The notes: a model not told the origin generated them from the letters alone. DNA of 64,000 nucleotides from an uncultured Spirochaetales bacterium (GCA_944393005.1 CALXYO010000005.1:62001-126000); one strand, 5' to 3'; positions 27,259-37,924 are shown, numbered from the stretch's first letter. Translations and numbers: made by a program.

Positions 27259-28611
27259 TCACATCTGAATGCCGTACTCCGCGATCTTGGTTATGAGCGT
27301 TCTGCGGCTTATTCCCAGTTCCTCTGCGGCATGAGTGCGGTTGCCTTCCCACCTCTGGAGCGAGCGGATTATGGCACTCTTCTCTATATCCTTCAGCGTG
27401 ACTGCATCCTCATGTGACTCATCATGATGACTCGCCCTCTCTTCCCCGGGACGGGAGACAGAGAAACGCAGATCAAGATCCTCAACTCTTATTATGCTGC
27501 CCTCGGCGAAGATCATGGTGCGCTCAAGAATATTCTCAAGTTCCCTGACATTGCCGTAGAAGCTGTGCTTTTTCAGCATGTCAAGCGCTTCGGGAGTGAA
27601 GCCTGTGATCCTCGTTCCCATCGTCCTGTTGTAGCGGGAGATTATGTTTGCCGCAAGCAGAGGAATATCCTCACTCCTCTCTCTCAGCGGAGGAAGCTCT
27701 ATCCTGACGACATTGAGACGGTAGAACAGATCTTCCCTGAACGTGCCTTGTCTGACCATTTTCTCGAGGTTCTTGTTTGTCGCAGCTATTATGCGGGCAT
27801 TTATAGGCATCGGTGTCGTTCCGCCGAGCCTGGTTATCTTGCGGTCCTGAAGGACACGCAGTATCTTGACCTGGAGAGAAAGCGGCATATCTCCGATCTC
27901 ATCCAGAAACAGTGTTCCTCCTCCCGCAAGCTCGAACATGCCGTTCTTTCTTCCGGTTGCACCGGTGAAGGCACCCTTCTCGTAACCGAAGAGCTCAGAC
28001 TCAAGCAGGTTTTCCGGAACCCCGCCTATGTTGATGGCGACAAAAGGCCCGGATGACACTGATGAGAATGAATGTATTTCCCGGGCGACGACTTCCTTTC
28101 CCGTCCCCGATTCTCCTGTGATCAGGACAGTGGCGGAGGAAGGAGCGATCTTCCTGATCAGCTCCTTTATATGGGTGATCTGGGGGCTTTCGCCGATGAA
28201 CGAACTCTTGTCCTCCTCACTGGCTTTGGCGTTCTCAACGATACTGCGCAGATTTGAGGACTCAACAAGGCTTTTTATCTTGATGCACAGCTCCTCCGGG
28301 TCGAAAGGCTTGACAATGTAATCCTGTGCACCTTCCTTGAGAGCCGTGACGGCATCCGCGATTTCACCGTGCGCGCTTATCATTATGACAGGCATGCGGA
28401 AACCTTCGCTCCTGATCCAGCGGATCAGAGTCAGTCCGTCCATTCCGGGCATTCTGAGATCAACCAGAACGGCATCGTATGGATTCTCTCCCAGCATGCG
28501 CTGGGCTGAAAAACCATTCTCAGCACCATCTGAGTCAATGTTCTCGATTGCAAAGAACTTCTGCATGGTCACCCGGATATTTATCTCGTCATCAACAATA
28601 AGTACTTTCAA
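27259..28611 (-). CDS. NtrC-family sigma-54-dependent response regulator
   Basis: The 450 residues have three domains. A receiver has phospho-acceptor D51 ([12 protein letters not shown]) and K101. A sigma-54 AAA+ domain has Walker A GESGTGKE (~166), the RNA-polymerase contact loop GAFTGA (~213) and Walker [15 protein letters not shown] Fis-type helix-turn-helix ([19 protein letters not shown]) closes the protein. It should activate sigma-54 promoters after phosphorylation by the kinase just upstream, whose stop overlaps its start by 4 bp. No convincing -24/-12 promoter was found nearby by eye. Confidence 0.94.
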   Translation of the reverse strand: MKVLIVDDEINIRVTMQKFFAIENIDSDGAENGFSAQRMLGENPYDAVLVDLRMPGMDGLTLIRWIRSEGFRMPVIMISAHGEIADAVTALKEGAQDYIVKPFDPEELCIKIKSLVESSNLRSIVENAKASEEDKSSFIGESPQITHIKELIRKIAPSSATVLITGESGTGKEVVAREIHSFSSVSSGPFVAINIGGVPENLLESELFGYEKGAFTGATGRKNGMFELAGGGTLFLDEIGDMPLSLQVKILRVLQDRKITRLGGTTPMPINARIIAATNKNLEKMVRQGTFREDLFYRLNVVRIELPPLRERSEDIPLLAANIISRYNRTMGTRITGFTPEALDMLKKHSFYGNVRELENILERTMIFAEGSIIRVEDLDLRFSVSRPGEERASHHDESHEDAVTLKDIEKSAIIRSLQRWEGNRTHAAEELGISRRTLITKIAEYGIQM

Positions 28612-29966
28612 TTTCTGCCTCTCTTACCCTTGCTTCTGCCGGCTCCGCTCACGACCAGCTCCTGAACATAGGAATAGCGTGCGACAATGAGCTCCACAAC
28701 TGTTCCACCGCCAGACCTGCTGTATATCCTTATGTCCCCGCCGCGGGCACGCAGGAACTGCCTTGATATTGAAAGACCTATACCCGAGCCGTGGATCTTC
28801 GTCGTATAGAACGGATCGAACAGTTTCTCCACGTCTCCCTGTATTCCGTCTCCCCTGTCTCTCACGTAGATATGATACATTCCTCTGCGTCCGAGCACAA
28901 CTTCCACCTCAACCTGAGGATCCCTGCCGCTGCAGCTTTCAACTGCATTCTTCAGTATATTCTCCACAACTGACCTCAGTCTGTCAGGATCAAAGAGTAT
29001 GTATGCCTGCTTCTCACTGGATTCGAGAACCTTTATCGGGTACGCGAAAAGCGGAATCAGACTGTTTATCATGGCGGCAACATCAATCAGTTCCGGCTGT
29101 CCTTCGGGATTGCGGAGGAAATCAGAGACACGGTTTGTGAGATTTATGAGGCGCTGGCACTCGCCTTCGATAAGAGCGACCTCATCAAGGTATTCGCTGT
29201 CCCTGAGCTGACGCTTGAGAAGCGCGATCTGAATTGTTATCGCGCTGAGAGGGTTCTTTATCTCATGAGTCAGAGTACGTGCGGCCTGACCGAGATTCAC
29301 AAGGTTGCCCTGCTTAGCCATCTGATCCTTATAATCACGATTCTGCTTCATAAGCTTCATTACGAAAAGATAAAGCAGGATTATTCCGATCAGCACAAGG
29401 AATGCAATGAAATATATCGCCTTCTGCCGGTCCATGTAATGAGAGCCGTCAAAAGCCATGTACATTATCAGGGAACCATCTGAAAATGCAGGACCGCCGC
29501 TCAGGAAGCTGATTGAATTCAGGGCAAGCGGCTGACGCAGGAAACGGATATACTCAAGGACATCCGTCGAAGGATTATATGAAATGAGGGTATCGCTGCC
29601 GCCTTCTGTCGAACGGCTGGCTATGGAAGATACCGGAAGCATGTTGTACACACTGCCCCAGCTCTGGATGAGACTGCCTGATGCATCATAAAGACCGACA
29701 CCGACGACATCATCTGTGAATGAAGGTGAATAGCCTGTATATGAATTCTGCTGAAGGGCGAAGACAACATCATTGAACCTTCTCTCAACCATATTCTCAA
29801 ACTGGAGACGCTCAGTCCTGCCCATGACGGATGCTATGAGTATCACCAATGCAGAAAGAATGAGAAAGGCAAGGATTATCATGATGTTCACAAGATAGCT
29901 TTCCCTTTTCTCCTGAGAAAGCCAGCCTGTGAATCTCTTTTTTGCCTTGCCTCTGCTCCTGTTCAC
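28608..29966 (-). CDS. Membrane sensor histidine kinase (NtrB/AtoS-like)
   Basis: Two membrane segments (~26-48 and ~183-204) flank a ~135-residue extracytoplasmic sensor. The kinase core follows: H-box LTHEIKNPLSAI with H234, N-box region SVVENILKNAVESC, and G-boxes VRDRGDGIQGDV and GSGIGLSIS. No clear HAMP or PAS domain is visible. It starts with GTG at 29966, ten bases after the MacB-like gene, so the exporter and this two-component pair are probably one operon and the sensor may monitor the exporter substrate or envelope stress. Confidence 0.92.
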   Translation of the reverse strand: MNRSRGKAKKRFTGWLSQEKRESYLVNIMIILAFLILSALVILIASVMGRTERLQFENMVERRFNDVVFALQQNSYTGYSPSFTDDVVGVGLYDASGSLIQSWGSVYNMLPVSSIASRSTEGGSDTLISYNPSTDVLEYIRFLRQPLALNSISFLSGGPAFSDGSLIMYMAFDGSHYMDRQKAIYFIAFLVLIGIILLYLFVMKLMKQNRDYKDQMAKQGNLVNLGQAARTLTHEIKNPLSAITIQIALLKRQLRDSEYLDEVALIEGECQRLINLTNRVSDFLRNPEGQPELIDVAAMINSLIPLFAYPIKVLESSEKQAYILFDPDRLRSVVENILKNAVESCSGRDPQVEVEVVLGRRGMYHIYVRDRGDGIQGDVEKLFDPFYTTKIHGSGIGLSISRQFLRARGGDIRIYSRSGGGTVVELIVARYSYVQELVVSGAGRSKGKRGRN

Positions 29967-29975
29967 TTTACACCA

Positions 29976-31157
29976 CTACTCGTAACTCAAAGATTCGATA
30001 GGATCCAGCCTGGAAGCTTTTGCCGCCGGATACCATCCGAAGAACACTCCGACGAACATGCTGAAACCAAGCGAGATCACAATCGCAGCATAACTGAAAT
30101 ATAATTTCCATCCCACCAGATTGACAATGGCAAAACTGATAAGGGATCCGATAAGTATTCCTATCAGGCCTCCGATCACGGTCAGCGTCAGTGCTTCTAT
30201 GAGGAACTGCAACATTATGACATGCGGCGATGCACCCAGAGCCTTTCTTATACCGATCTCCCTTGTTCTCTCGGCAACAGAGACCAGCATTATGTTCATG
30301 ATGCCGATTCCGCCTACCAGCAGCGATATCGCCGCGATGGCCGCAAGGAAACTTGAGAAGGTGTTCGTAACCTCACTCGCCATCTCGACAATCGAGGCTG
30401 CGGAGAAAACAGTGAAGTAATCACTTCCGATCAGTTCCGTAAGATAATCCTCAATGTTGTCTCCGACAGTGATGGCATCATAGCCTTCAGCGACCTTGCA
30501 GGTATAGCTGGACATTGTGGCCACTTTTCTGAAACGCTGGTCATACGTGTTGAGAGGCATGAATATAGTACTGTCGAAGCTGTTGCCCAGTGTTGCCTCC
30601 TTCTCGTCAAGGACACCCACGACAAGGTAGCGCTTGGATGACTGGCGGAAAATCGAGACATAGGACCCGACTGCATTGCCGACAGGGAAAAGCTCGTCCG
30701 CAACATCCTTGCCAAGAACGACAACCTGCCTTCTGTTTATATTGTCCAGTGCAGTGAAATAGTCTCCGTAAAGCAGCTCTGCGTTGTTGACGTCAAAGAA
30801 ATCGGAAGTGACACCGTTGATGGTCACTGCCAGAATATCCTGTCCGCTTCTGACCCTGCTGGAGGAAGAGGCCGTAGGCAGTACAGCATCAATGCCATCC
30901 ACATTGGCCATCAGTGTATCTCCGAATGATTCGTCAAAGACATTCAGCTCTCTTGAAGAGCCTGTCGGGAAAATATTGACCATGTCGATACCGCCGACAT
31001 TCATGCTTTCTGTGATGGATTCGGTTACGGACTGTCCGAGATTCAGGATTGCGACAACGGAAGCGACACCGATGATTATGCCAAGCAGGGAGAGAAGAGT
31101 CCTCAGCTTGTTGTGCACCATCGAGGTAAGCGCGATTTTAATGTTTTCCCAGATCAT
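29976..31157 (-). CDS. MacB-like (FtsX/MacB fold) ABC permease
   Basis: The 393 residues have the MacB layout: a first membrane segment (~18-40, LLSLLGIIIGVASVVAIL), a large periplasmic domain and three C-terminal membrane segments with FSSFLAAIAAISLLVGGIGI and REIGIRKALGAS. The ATPase domain is a separate gene, as in many bacteria outside the proteobacteria. It is a mechanotransmission exporter subunit acting with the membrane-fusion and TolC-like proteins encoded upstream. One base separates it from the ATPase gene. Confidence 0.92.
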   Translation of the reverse strand: MIWENIKIALTSMVHNKLRTLLSLLGIIIGVASVVAILNLGQSVTESITESMNVGGIDMVNIFPTGSSRELNVFDESFGDTLMANVDGIDAVLPTASSSSRVRSGQDILAVTINGVTSDFFDVNNAELLYGDYFTALDNINRRQVVVLGKDVADELFPVGNAVGSYVSIFRQSSKRYLVVGVLDEKEATLGNSFDSTIFMPLNTYDQRFRKVATMSSYTCKVAEGYDAITVGDNIEDYLTELIGSDYFTVFSAASIVEMASEVTNTFSSFLAAIAAISLLVGGIGIMNIMLVSVAERTREIGIRKALGASPHVIMLQFLIEALTLTVIGGLIGILIGSLISFAIVNLVGWKLYFSYAAIVISLGFSMFVGVFFGWYPAAKASRLDPIESLSYE

Positions 31158-31158
31158 C

Positions 31159-31839
31159 TCAATAGCCCTCCACTATCTTGCCGTCATGGATGTATATCTG
31201 ATCCTTGCATCTCATTCCCAGCCCCCTGTCATGTGTGACGAAGACAACTGTCCTTCCCTCATCGTTTATATCCTGGAAAAGCTCCATGATCTGATCGCCG
31301 GTCTTGCTGTCGAGCGCACCTGTTGGCTCATCAGCCAGAAGGATATCGGGATTGTTCACAAGGGCACGGGCAATGGCGACTCTCTGTTTCTGTCCGCCTG
31401 AAAGCTCGCTGGGAAGATGTTTCATCCTGTCCTTGAGTCCGACGCGCTCAAGCAGTGCCTCTGCCCTTTCGCGTCTTTCCCTTCCGCTGACTCCGGCGTA
31501 AAGCAGCGGTGTCATGACATTCTCAAGCGCATTCTGCTTGCCCAGCAGGTTGAACTGCTGGAAGACAAAGCCAACTCTCCTGTTGCGGATATCGGCAAGT
31601 TCCTTCTCATTCAGGTTGTTGGTGTACTCGCCGCCTATCTTTATGAAACCGCTTGTCGGCGTATCCAGACAGCCGATGAGGTTCATCATCGTACTCTTTC
31701 CGGATCCCGAAGGTCCCATGATTGCAGTGAACGAGCCTTTCCTTATTGAGCATGAAACACCGTCAAGCGCCTTGACGCAGAAATCACCGACAATGTAATA
31801 ACGGCGGACGTTCACAAGTTCGATAACATTCTCACTCAT
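31159..31839 (-). CDS. MacB/LolD-type ABC exporter ATPase
   Basis: The 226-residue ATPase has Walker A GPSGSGKSTMMNLIG, Q-loop FVFQQFNLL, signature LSGGQKQRVAIARALV, Walker B ILLADEPTGALDSKTG and H-loop VFVTHDRGL. The Asn-Leu-Leu after the Q-loop and the ADEPTGALD string are typical of the LolD/MacB/FtsE group. It drives the adjacent permease, and the three exporter genes are spaced by one to four bases. Confidence 0.93.
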   Translation of the reverse strand: MSENVIELVNVRRYYIVGDFCVKALDGVSCSIRKGSFTAIMGPSGSGKSTMMNLIGCLDTPTSGFIKIGGEYTNNLNEKELADIRNRRVGFVFQQFNLLGKQNALENVMTPLLYAGVSGRERRERAEALLERVGLKDRMKHLPSELSGGQKQRVAIARALVNNPDILLADEPTGALDSKTGDQIMELFQDINDEGRTVVFVTHDRGLGMRCKDQIYIHDGKIVEGY

Positions 31840-31842
31840 ACA

Positions 31843-32955
31843 TCAGAACCTCATCATACCCATCATGCCGCCTGAGCTTCTTTCATAGACAAGAGTATCA
31901 CCCTCAGCGAGGTTGCCGGAGACAAGCTGGCATGTACCCTCTCCAAGGTATTTGACCATGACATTGACTGTCTCGGTTGTGCCGTCGGCATTGAGTTTCT
32001 GCACCGATGTCGCACCGCCGCGTCCTGTTGTCACCGCAGCCTGCGGGATGAGAAGCATCTCGACTTCTCCGTCAGATGCGATGGTACCCTCGAAACTGTA
32101 GCCGGGCTTAAGGCTGGCTGGAGGATTGTCTATGGTCAGCTCAACCTCAACCACACCGATACCCTGGCTGGAATATGTTCCAAGAGTCGGAATGTATGAG
32201 ACATATGCTTCAATGGTCTGGCCGGGAATTGAGTCAAATGTGAGATATGCCTTCTGACCCAGTGTCACATACTGCATGTCGATCTCATCGATCTCAACTG
32301 TTGCCTTGAGCCTTGAGAGGTCTGCGATTGTAACGGCGGCATCAGTTGCACCGGCTTCAAAATAATCACCTTCCGTGATGTTCACATCGGCGACTGTGCC
32401 GTCGAAATTGGCCACGAGGTTTGTATACTCGAGATTGTTCTCCGCCGTTGTCAGCTGGAGATTGAGAAGCTCGAGCTGAGACGGGGTTCCGTTGAGCTCA
32501 GCCTCCCTTATCTGTTTCTTGAGGCTCTCCACAGTGTATGTCTGGCTGGTATTGTCGATTGTCGCAAGGATATCGCCCTGCTTCACACTGTCACCTTCCT
32601 CGACATTCACTGATGTGATAGGACCAGTGGCCCTGAAACGTGCTTCCTGGATATCATAAGCCTCAACATAACCAGACAGGTCAATTGTTGCAGTGTAGAC
32701 ATTGCGTGTGACCTGAACCTCAACCCTTCTGTTCTGGTTCATCATGGCTTCCTGCTGTGCCTGCAGCTCGGCCCTGTAGTTCGCATACAGCGTATACCCG
32801 ACAACAATCACGGCAATCACGACAATCCATGTTATGATCTTCCTGATTCTCTTCTTTCTTTTCTTTGCCTTGAACTGTTCTCTCAGGATTTTCTCCTGCT
32901 TCTCGCTTTCAGTCATGACGACTTCATCATTGATCTTATTTCCGTTATCGCTCAT
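31843..32955 (-). CDS. Periplasmic membrane-fusion protein (MacA/HlyD type)
   Basis: A basic cytoplasmic start and one membrane segment (~38-60, IITWIVVIAVIVVGYTLY) precede a lipoyl/barrel-sandwich domain (TGPITSVNVEEGDSVKQGDILATID), a short coiled-coil hairpin (~140-170), a beta barrel (KATVEIDEIDMQYVTLGQ) and a C-terminal membrane-proximal domain. It bridges the MacB-like permease and the TolC-like channel. The C-terminus ends in an unusual Gly-Met-rich tail (SSGGMMGMMRF), a possible metal-binding or merely flexible end. Confidence 0.92.
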   Translation of the reverse strand: MSDNGNKINDEVVMTESEKQEKILREQFKAKKRKKRIRKIITWIVVIAVIVVGYTLYANYRAELQAQQEAMMNQNRRVEVQVTRNVYTATIDLSGYVEAYDIQEARFRATGPITSVNVEEGDSVKQGDILATIDNTSQTYTVESLKKQIREAELNGTPSQLELLNLQLTTAENNLEYTNLVANFDGTVADVNITEGDYFEAGATDAAVTIADLSRLKATVEIDEIDMQYVTLGQKAYLTFDSIPGQTIEAYVSYIPTLGTYSSQGIGVVEVELTIDNPPASLKPGYSFEGTIASDGEVEMLLIPQAAVTTGRGGATSVQKLNADGTTETVNVMVKYLGEGTCQLVSGNLAEGDTLVYERSSGGMMGMMRF

Positions 32956-32967
32956 ATGTTCCTCTCT

Positions 32968-34386
32968 TTATATGTTCAGCTGTGCAATCTTGTTTTCGAG
33001 TATAAGTCCGTCAATTATATTGATCGTATTATCGTATTCAGCCCATTCAAGTTCCTTCTGTGCATCCTCGATGTCATCAAGGGAACACAGTCCCGCTTCA
33101 TAAAGCTGGTTGAGATACTCAAGGTTGGAAGAAAGATAGCTGTTCTGAGCTTCCTGATTCTGAAGTGTGTATGTGTAGTTGAGAATCTCAAGCTGGAGAT
33201 TCTGTGCGCTCTGCACATATTCTGTTCTGGCATCCGTCAGGTCATTCTGTGCGCTGATCAGATCATTGTTAAGTTTCTGAAGCTCAAGATCATCACTTCT
33301 CTTCGTTGTCTTGTTTGTCCATGAACCGGCGAAAGTGAGAGATGGATTAAGATCATTGCTGCCTTGAGCCTTAGATGCACTGAAACCTGTACCGATCGAC
33401 CAGTTGCCGGCATTATAAGTAACTCCGGCATTACCTCCAACAGCTTTTCCCGATGAACTGATCTGGCCATTTACTCCACCATTGACAACAATGGCAGAAG
33501 GACTGACAGATGCATTTTTCGCTTCTATGTTCTGAGTGGCAATCTCAACATCAATACCCGCAATGACCACATTTGTATTGCCGCTGGGTAATATGTTAAG
33601 CGTCAGATCCGGCGAAGTGAGATCCTCAACACCATCCCATGTGAGTCCTGTAAGCGTCGTATACTGCTCGCTTGCCGTCGCAATCTGCTTTTCAAGTGCG
33701 GCGATGCTGTTTTTCTGGAGATTGATCTGGTTCACAGTCTGAAGATATGAGACAGAACCTTCACTCATGTTGCCAAGCTCAAGGGAATCAGAGAGAGTCT
33801 TCTCTGCCTTTGAAAGATTCCACTTAGCCTCATCAAGCTGCTGCTCAGCCTGAAGAATCGCCTTGATTGAGCTGAGAACCTGGCTTTCAAAGGAAAGATG
33901 GGCCATCATGTAGGTCATCTCGCTCTGCAGTGCGGTCTTTGAATTGTTCAGTGATACGGCTAAGTCCGAATCATAACCGGTCAGATCGAAAGTGTGTTTT
34001 GCGGAAACAGAAGGTGAAACGCTGTAATAATCCTTATCTCCATATTCAAAACCAAGACCGGTTGATGCCGTAATGGTGGTCTGCCCGTCATTCGGGAGGA
34101 CAATTTCCACGCTTGGCTCAATGGAAAAATCAGGATTCACTCCCATAGTAAGATTATTATCTGCAGGAAGCACCGACACGGTTCCGCTTGAAACTGTAAC
34201 CTGCACCACATCATCAAGATCATTCTGCTGCTGGGTGAGAAGGCTGTTCTGGTAAGTCAGCTCGGCATTCTGCATCTGCGGACTGTTGGCTTTCGCATTT
34301 GAAAGGATCGTGCTGTATGCCGTTGCAGCAGAAAGGAAACTGCCACATGCAAGCAGCACAATCAGTATAGTCAGTTTTTTATTCAT
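32968..34386 (-). CDS. TolC-like outer-membrane efflux protein
   Basis: After a signal peptide (MNKKLTILIVLLACGSFLSA) come about 450 residues with two long helical hairpins separated by strand-rich parts, as in OEP/TolC proteins (LTYQNSLLTQQQNDLDDVV; LDEAKWNLSKAEKTLSDSLE; ARTEYVQSAQNLQLEILNYT). ATG 34386 is chosen over an upstream start because AAGGAG lies six bases before it and the signal peptide begins there. It is the first gene of the exporter operon and supplies the outer-membrane exit. Confidence 0.88.
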   Translation of the reverse strand: MNKKLTILIVLLACGSFLSAATAYSTILSNAKANSPQMQNAELTYQNSLLTQQQNDLDDVVQVTVSSGTVSVLPADNNLTMGVNPDFSIEPSVEIVLPNDGQTTITASTGLGFEYGDKDYYSVSPSVSAKHTFDLTGYDSDLAVSLNNSKTALQSEMTYMMAHLSFESQVLSSIKAILQAEQQLDEAKWNLSKAEKTLSDSLELGNMSEGSVSYLQTVNQINLQKNSIAALEKQIATASEQYTTLTGLTWDGVEDLTSPDLTLNILPSGNTNVVIAGIDVEIATQNIEAKNASVSPSAIVVNGGVNGQISSSGKAVGGNAGVTYNAGNWSIGTGFSASKAQGSNDLNPSLTFAGSWTNKTTKRSDDLELQKLNNDLISAQNDLTDARTEYVQSAQNLQLEILNYTYTLQNQEAQNSYLSSNLEYLNQLYEAGLCSLDDIEDAQKELEWAEYDNTINIIDGLILENKIAQLNI

Positions 34387-34605
34387 AAAATCTCCTTTTG
34401 CAATACCGCATGAGGTATCAGGAATTTCACGTGACGGGACCGTTTTCCAAATAAAACACAATAATGTGACAAAATGAAAATCAAATCCTCATTTAATTTA
34501 CAATTTCATCTGACAAAAGGGCAATTGAAAAATTTGTATTTTATGTGATGTTTTTGTTTTTCCCCGTCTGAAGTGCATGAATAACCCATGCGGGAAAGTT
34601 TTTCC

Positions 34606-34633
34606 TTGACTCTTGCAGGTACCCTTGTAATCT
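34606..34633 (+). promoter_or_regulatory. Candidate promoter of ftsH
   Basis: TTGACT (34606-34611), a 16-bp spacer and TG-TAATCT (-10 at 34628-34633) lie 35 bp before the ftsH start. The region between tolC-like and ftsH genes is AT-rich and must hold divergent promoters. Confidence 0.5.
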
Positions 34634-34668
34634 TATCTTAGTGAAAGTTTTTATGCGAGGTAAATCCC

Positions 34669-36666
34669 ATGAGCACGAACAATGAAGAGAATAAAAACGT
34701 CATGCTTGAGTCGCACAGGAAAGATGATCCCGACAAAAAGCCCGGCGTTCACAATAACAGCAGCGGTGGCATGAACCCAAACACGAAGAAGAAATGGCAG
34801 TTCTCCATACTCTACTTCGTGATCATGCTTCTCATAATATTGTTTATAAACTCCATGCTGTTCACGAGCAATATCGAGCCGGTTGAAGTTGAATACAGCA
34901 CCTTCAAGGACATGATATCGAACGGACAGATACAGCAGGTCGCATTCACTGAGGATCAGTATATCGGCTATTCAGTGACAAGAGAGGAAGCGACTAGCCT
35001 TCTGCAGGAGTATGCCAAGACAAGACAGATTCCGCACGACATAGACACGAGCATGGTCATACCCTATTCTACATATATCATCAATGATCCTTCATTCGTC
35101 CCTCTTCTTGATGAGAACAATGTCGAGTATTACGCAACGGCACCGGCCCAGCCGTCAGTGCTGCTCTCACTGCTTTACACGTTCCTTCCACTCATAATTT
35201 TCATCTTCTTCTTCCGCTGGATGAGCAAGAGACTCAATGCAGGAGGAAACGGCGTTCTCTCATTCAACCAGAACAAAAGCCAGATCATAGCGGAAGGAGA
35301 CACAGGTGTGCATTTTTCCGATGTTGCCGGATGCGATGAAAGCAAGATGGAACTTGAGGAGGTTGTCGACTTTCTCAAAAACAGCGGGAAATACACGGCA
35401 ATCGGTGCAAAGATCCCGAAAGGCGTGCTGCTCGTAGGACCTCCGGGAACAGGTAAGACACTGCTTGCACGTGCTGTTGCAGGAGAAGCGGGAGTGCCGT
35501 TCTTCAAGATGTCGGGTGCCGACTTTGTCGAAATGTTCGTAGGTGTCGGTGCTGCACGTGTGAGAGATCTTTTCAAGCAGGCAAGGGAGAAAGCCCCGTG
35601 CATCATATTCATTGATGAAATCGATGCCATAGGACGGCAGCGTTCCTCTGCGGGAATCGGAGGCAATGATGAAAGGGAGCAGACGCTCAACCAGCTGCTT
35701 GTCGAGATGGACGGATTTGACTCCAGAAGCGGTGTCATCATACTGGCGGCGACCAACAGGGCCGAAATCCTTGACCCTGCCCTTCTCAGACCGGGCCGCT
35801 TCGACAGACAGGTGCTTGTGGACAAGCCGGATCTGAACGGCCGTTATGAAATCCTCAAGATCCATTCAAAGAACCTCAAAATGGACAACTCGGTTGACCT
35901 GAGGAAGATCGCGCAGGCGAGCGCCGGTCTTGCCGGTGCCGACCTTGCGAACATCTGCAATGAAGCGGCACTGCTCGCAGTAAGGGAAGGCAGGACAAAA
36001 GTCACACAGCAGGATTTTGAGGAGGCAATTGAGAAATCAATCGCAGGTCTTGAAAGGAAAAGCCGCGTGATGAATGAAAAGGAGAGAACACGTGTTGCCT
36101 ATCATGAGACAGGGCATGCGCTTACTGCCTATATGACAAAAGGTTCATCTCCTGTCAGCAAGATAAGCATCGTTCCCCGCGGGTTCGGGGCACTTGGCTA
36201 TACACTGCAGTATCCGACAGAAGACAGATTCCTGCTTTCACAGGATGAGCTGATCGGAGAGATCGATGTGCTGCTTGGCGGACGTGCTGCGGAAGAAGTC
36301 ACATTCAACAGCATTTCAACCGGGGCCTCCAATGATATATCCCGTGCATCTGATGAGGTCAGAAAGATGATATGCGAATACGGTATGTCAGAGAAATTCA
36401 GGAACCTGACCCTTCCCCGTCAGGATTCAGGAATTGACGGTATCGGCGGAAGCAGGAACTATTCCGAGGAAACTCAGAAATACATTGATGAGGAAGCTGA
36501 GAAGATCATCAATGAACGGTATGAACATGTACTTGGAAATCTGAAAAAGAACTGGAAAGCCCTTGATGAGATCGCAAAGAAACTGCTTAAGGAAGAAGTC
36601 ATTGAAGGTGATGACTTTGCAAAAATGGCAGATGAACTCGTCATCAGGGAAATCGAACAGGACTGA
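34669..36666 (+). CDS. ftsH: ATP-dependent zinc metalloprotease FtsH
   Basis: This is the membrane-anchored quality-control protease (665 residues). Two membrane segments (~46-66 and ~165-185) flank a small periplasmic domain. The AAA+ domain has GPPGTGKT (~263), [14 protein letters not shown], the pore loop [16 protein letters not shown] and the second-region-of-homology [21 protein letters not shown]. The peptidase zinc site is HETGH (~480). The start follows GAGG with eight-base spacing. It ends at a strong terminator and appears monocistronic. Confidence 0.97.
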   Translation: MSTNNEENKNVMLESHRKDDPDKKPGVHNNSSGGMNPNTKKKWQFSILYFVIMLLIILFINSMLFTSNIEPVEVEYSTFKDMISNGQIQQVAFTEDQYIGYSVTREEATSLLQEYAKTRQIPHDIDTSMVIPYSTYIINDPSFVPLLDENNVEYYATAPAQPSVLLSLLYTFLPLIIFIFFFRWMSKRLNAGGNGVLSFNQNKSQIIAEGDTGVHFSDVAGCDESKMELEEVVDFLKNSGKYTAIGAKIPKGVLLVGPPGTGKTLLARAVAGEAGVPFFKMSGADFVEMFVGVGAARVRDLFKQAREKAPCIIFIDEIDAIGRQRSSAGIGGNDEREQTLNQLLVEMDGFDSRSGVIILAATNRAEILDPALLRPGRFDRQVLVDKPDLNGRYEILKIHSKNLKMDNSVDLRKIAQASAGLAGADLANICNEAALLAVREGRTKVTQQDFEEAIEKSIAGLERKSRVMNEKERTRVAYHETGHALTAYMTKGSSPVSKISIVPRGFGALGYTLQYPTEDRFLLSQDELIGEIDVLLGGRAAEEVTFNSISTGASNDISRASDEVRKMICEYGMSEKFRNLTLPRQDSGIDGIGGSRNYSEETQKYIDEEAEKIINERYEHVLGNLKKNWKALDEIAKKLLKEEVIEGDDFAKMADELVIREIEQD

Positions 36667-36683
36667 TTTTTCCGCCACAATAT

Positions 36684-36728
36684 GAAGAGAGACTGCTTCA
36701 GCTATGCTGAGGGCAGTCTCTTCATTTT
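36684..36728 (+). terminator. Terminator after ftsH
   Basis: GAGACTGC (36689-36696) pairs with GCAGTCTC (36713-36720), with further AAGA/TCTT pairing, and ATTTTTC follows. It sits just before the convergent MFS gene stop. Confidence 0.85.
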
Positions 36729-36733
36729 TCTGA

Positions 36734-37924
36734 TTACTTCTGACGGTTTTTTATCACCACATGTACGGCAATCTGTATCACAAGCAGGACAGACGCAAGA
36801 GCGGCAAGGAAAACAAGAACATTTGAATATCCCATCTTCTGATATATTCCGCCTCCGAAGGATGCACCTATTACCTGCCCTACAGTGAGGACACACTCAT
36901 GAATCACCATTCTTCTTCCCCTGTCAAGCGCACCTGCCGCACTATGGAAGATGGAAAAACTGTAGCACTGTGCGAAAAGGACTCCGAAAAGAATGAAGAA
37001 AATCGCAATTGAGAAGACGCTTCTGCCTGCAGAGAAGACAAGTGCGAGTACTACGAAAAGTACCTGACAAAGATAAATATACCAGGCCTTGAACTGCCAG
37101 AAACGCACTCTTCCCAGCGCCATGAAGGCAAAACAGGTTGCAAGTCCGCGCAGGAGAAGCAGGAAACCGCTTGTCGTCTCTGTCAGATAAAGCTCTTCCT
37201 GTGCATACATCGGGAAAATATTCAGGACAACGGAAAGTGCCGAATAGACGATGAAAACCGCAATCCACGAATCATAGCGCAGCGGTGTACTGTGATCGCT
37301 TTTCTCTTCGTTTTTTTCCTTCGTCCTTATGTATTCCCTCTCCGGCACAAGCGCTCTTACAGAGGGGCAGGATGCAGCCAGAAGCTGGAAAACAAGGGCA
37401 ATGACCACAAAAAGCACCACGGCACCAGCAAGTGCGGCAGAAGGTGAATAAGTCACAAGAAATGCTGTCACATAAGGGGATATACCGGTGCCGAAAGACC
37501 ATGAGAAATTGAATGCGCTTGTAAGCCTGTTCAGCCGGCTTCCTTCCGCACCCCTTGTAATCCAGGCTTCGACCTGAGGCCACAGCATGCTCATGAAAAA
37601 CCCGTAAAGGATGAGAGAGGAGAAGACAAGGATAATGCTTGAAGTCCTTGTGACCAGAAAAGATGAAAGCGCCATGCCGAGAACTGAAACAGTCACGACC
37701 TTATACGGTCTGAATCTCTGATAGAAGCCGCCCAGTGCAAGACAGCAGATCAGATACACACTTGTATATGTGCTTGCAGCTGCACCGACAACGGCTGCGG
37801 ACGCCTCAAGCGTATAACGCAGATAATAAACAAGCGCAAGATTCACCATGCTTATGGTCAGCTGGCCCAGCAGCGACGCGGCGTTCAGCGCCCAGAACTG
37901 AGCCTTCTCTTCTCTTTCTTTCAT
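36734..37924 (-). CDS. Major facilitator superfamily transporter
   Basis: The 396 residues show twelve hydrophobic segments in two bundles with the inter-bundle loop near 190-215 (basic and acidic, REYIRTKEKNEEKSDHS). The motif-A-like loop after segment 2 is LGGFYQRFRPYK, and GALDRGRRMVIHE occupies the equivalent place in the second half. The substrate is unknown; the pattern recalls sugar or drug antiporters. Unusually, a 19-bp palindrome separates the Shine-Dalgarno AAAGGAG from the ATG. Confidence 0.82.
   Translation of the reverse strand: MKEREEKAQFWALNAASLLGQLTISMVNLALVYYLRYTLEASAAVVGAAASTYTSVYLICCLALGGFYQRFRPYKVVTVSVLGMALSSFLVTRTSSIILVFSSLILYGFFMSMLWPQVEAWITRGAEGSRLNRLTSAFNFSWSFGTGISPYVTAFLVTYSPSAALAGAVVLFVVIALVFQLLAASCPSVRALVPEREYIRTKEKNEEKSDHSTPLRYDSWIAVFIVYSALSVVLNIFPMYAQEELYLTETTSGFLLLLRGLATCFAFMALGRVRFWQFKAWYIYLCQVLFVVLALVFSAGRSVFSIAIFFILFGVLFAQCYSFSIFHSAAGALDRGRRMVIHECVLTVGQVIGASFGGGIYQKMGYSNVLVFLAALASVLLVIQIAVHVVIKNRQK

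Noticed and set aside
27207-34668. Sigma-54 (-24/-12) promoter near the exporter or regulator genes
   Set aside because: Reading the gaps by eye gave no GG-N10-GC site in a TGGCAC/TTGCA context; a genome scan would be needed.
35175-35825. Minus-strand frame inside ftsH
   Set aside because: It lies wholly opposite the conserved AAA+ region of ftsH; low-complexity Ser/Pro-rich translation typical of a shadow.
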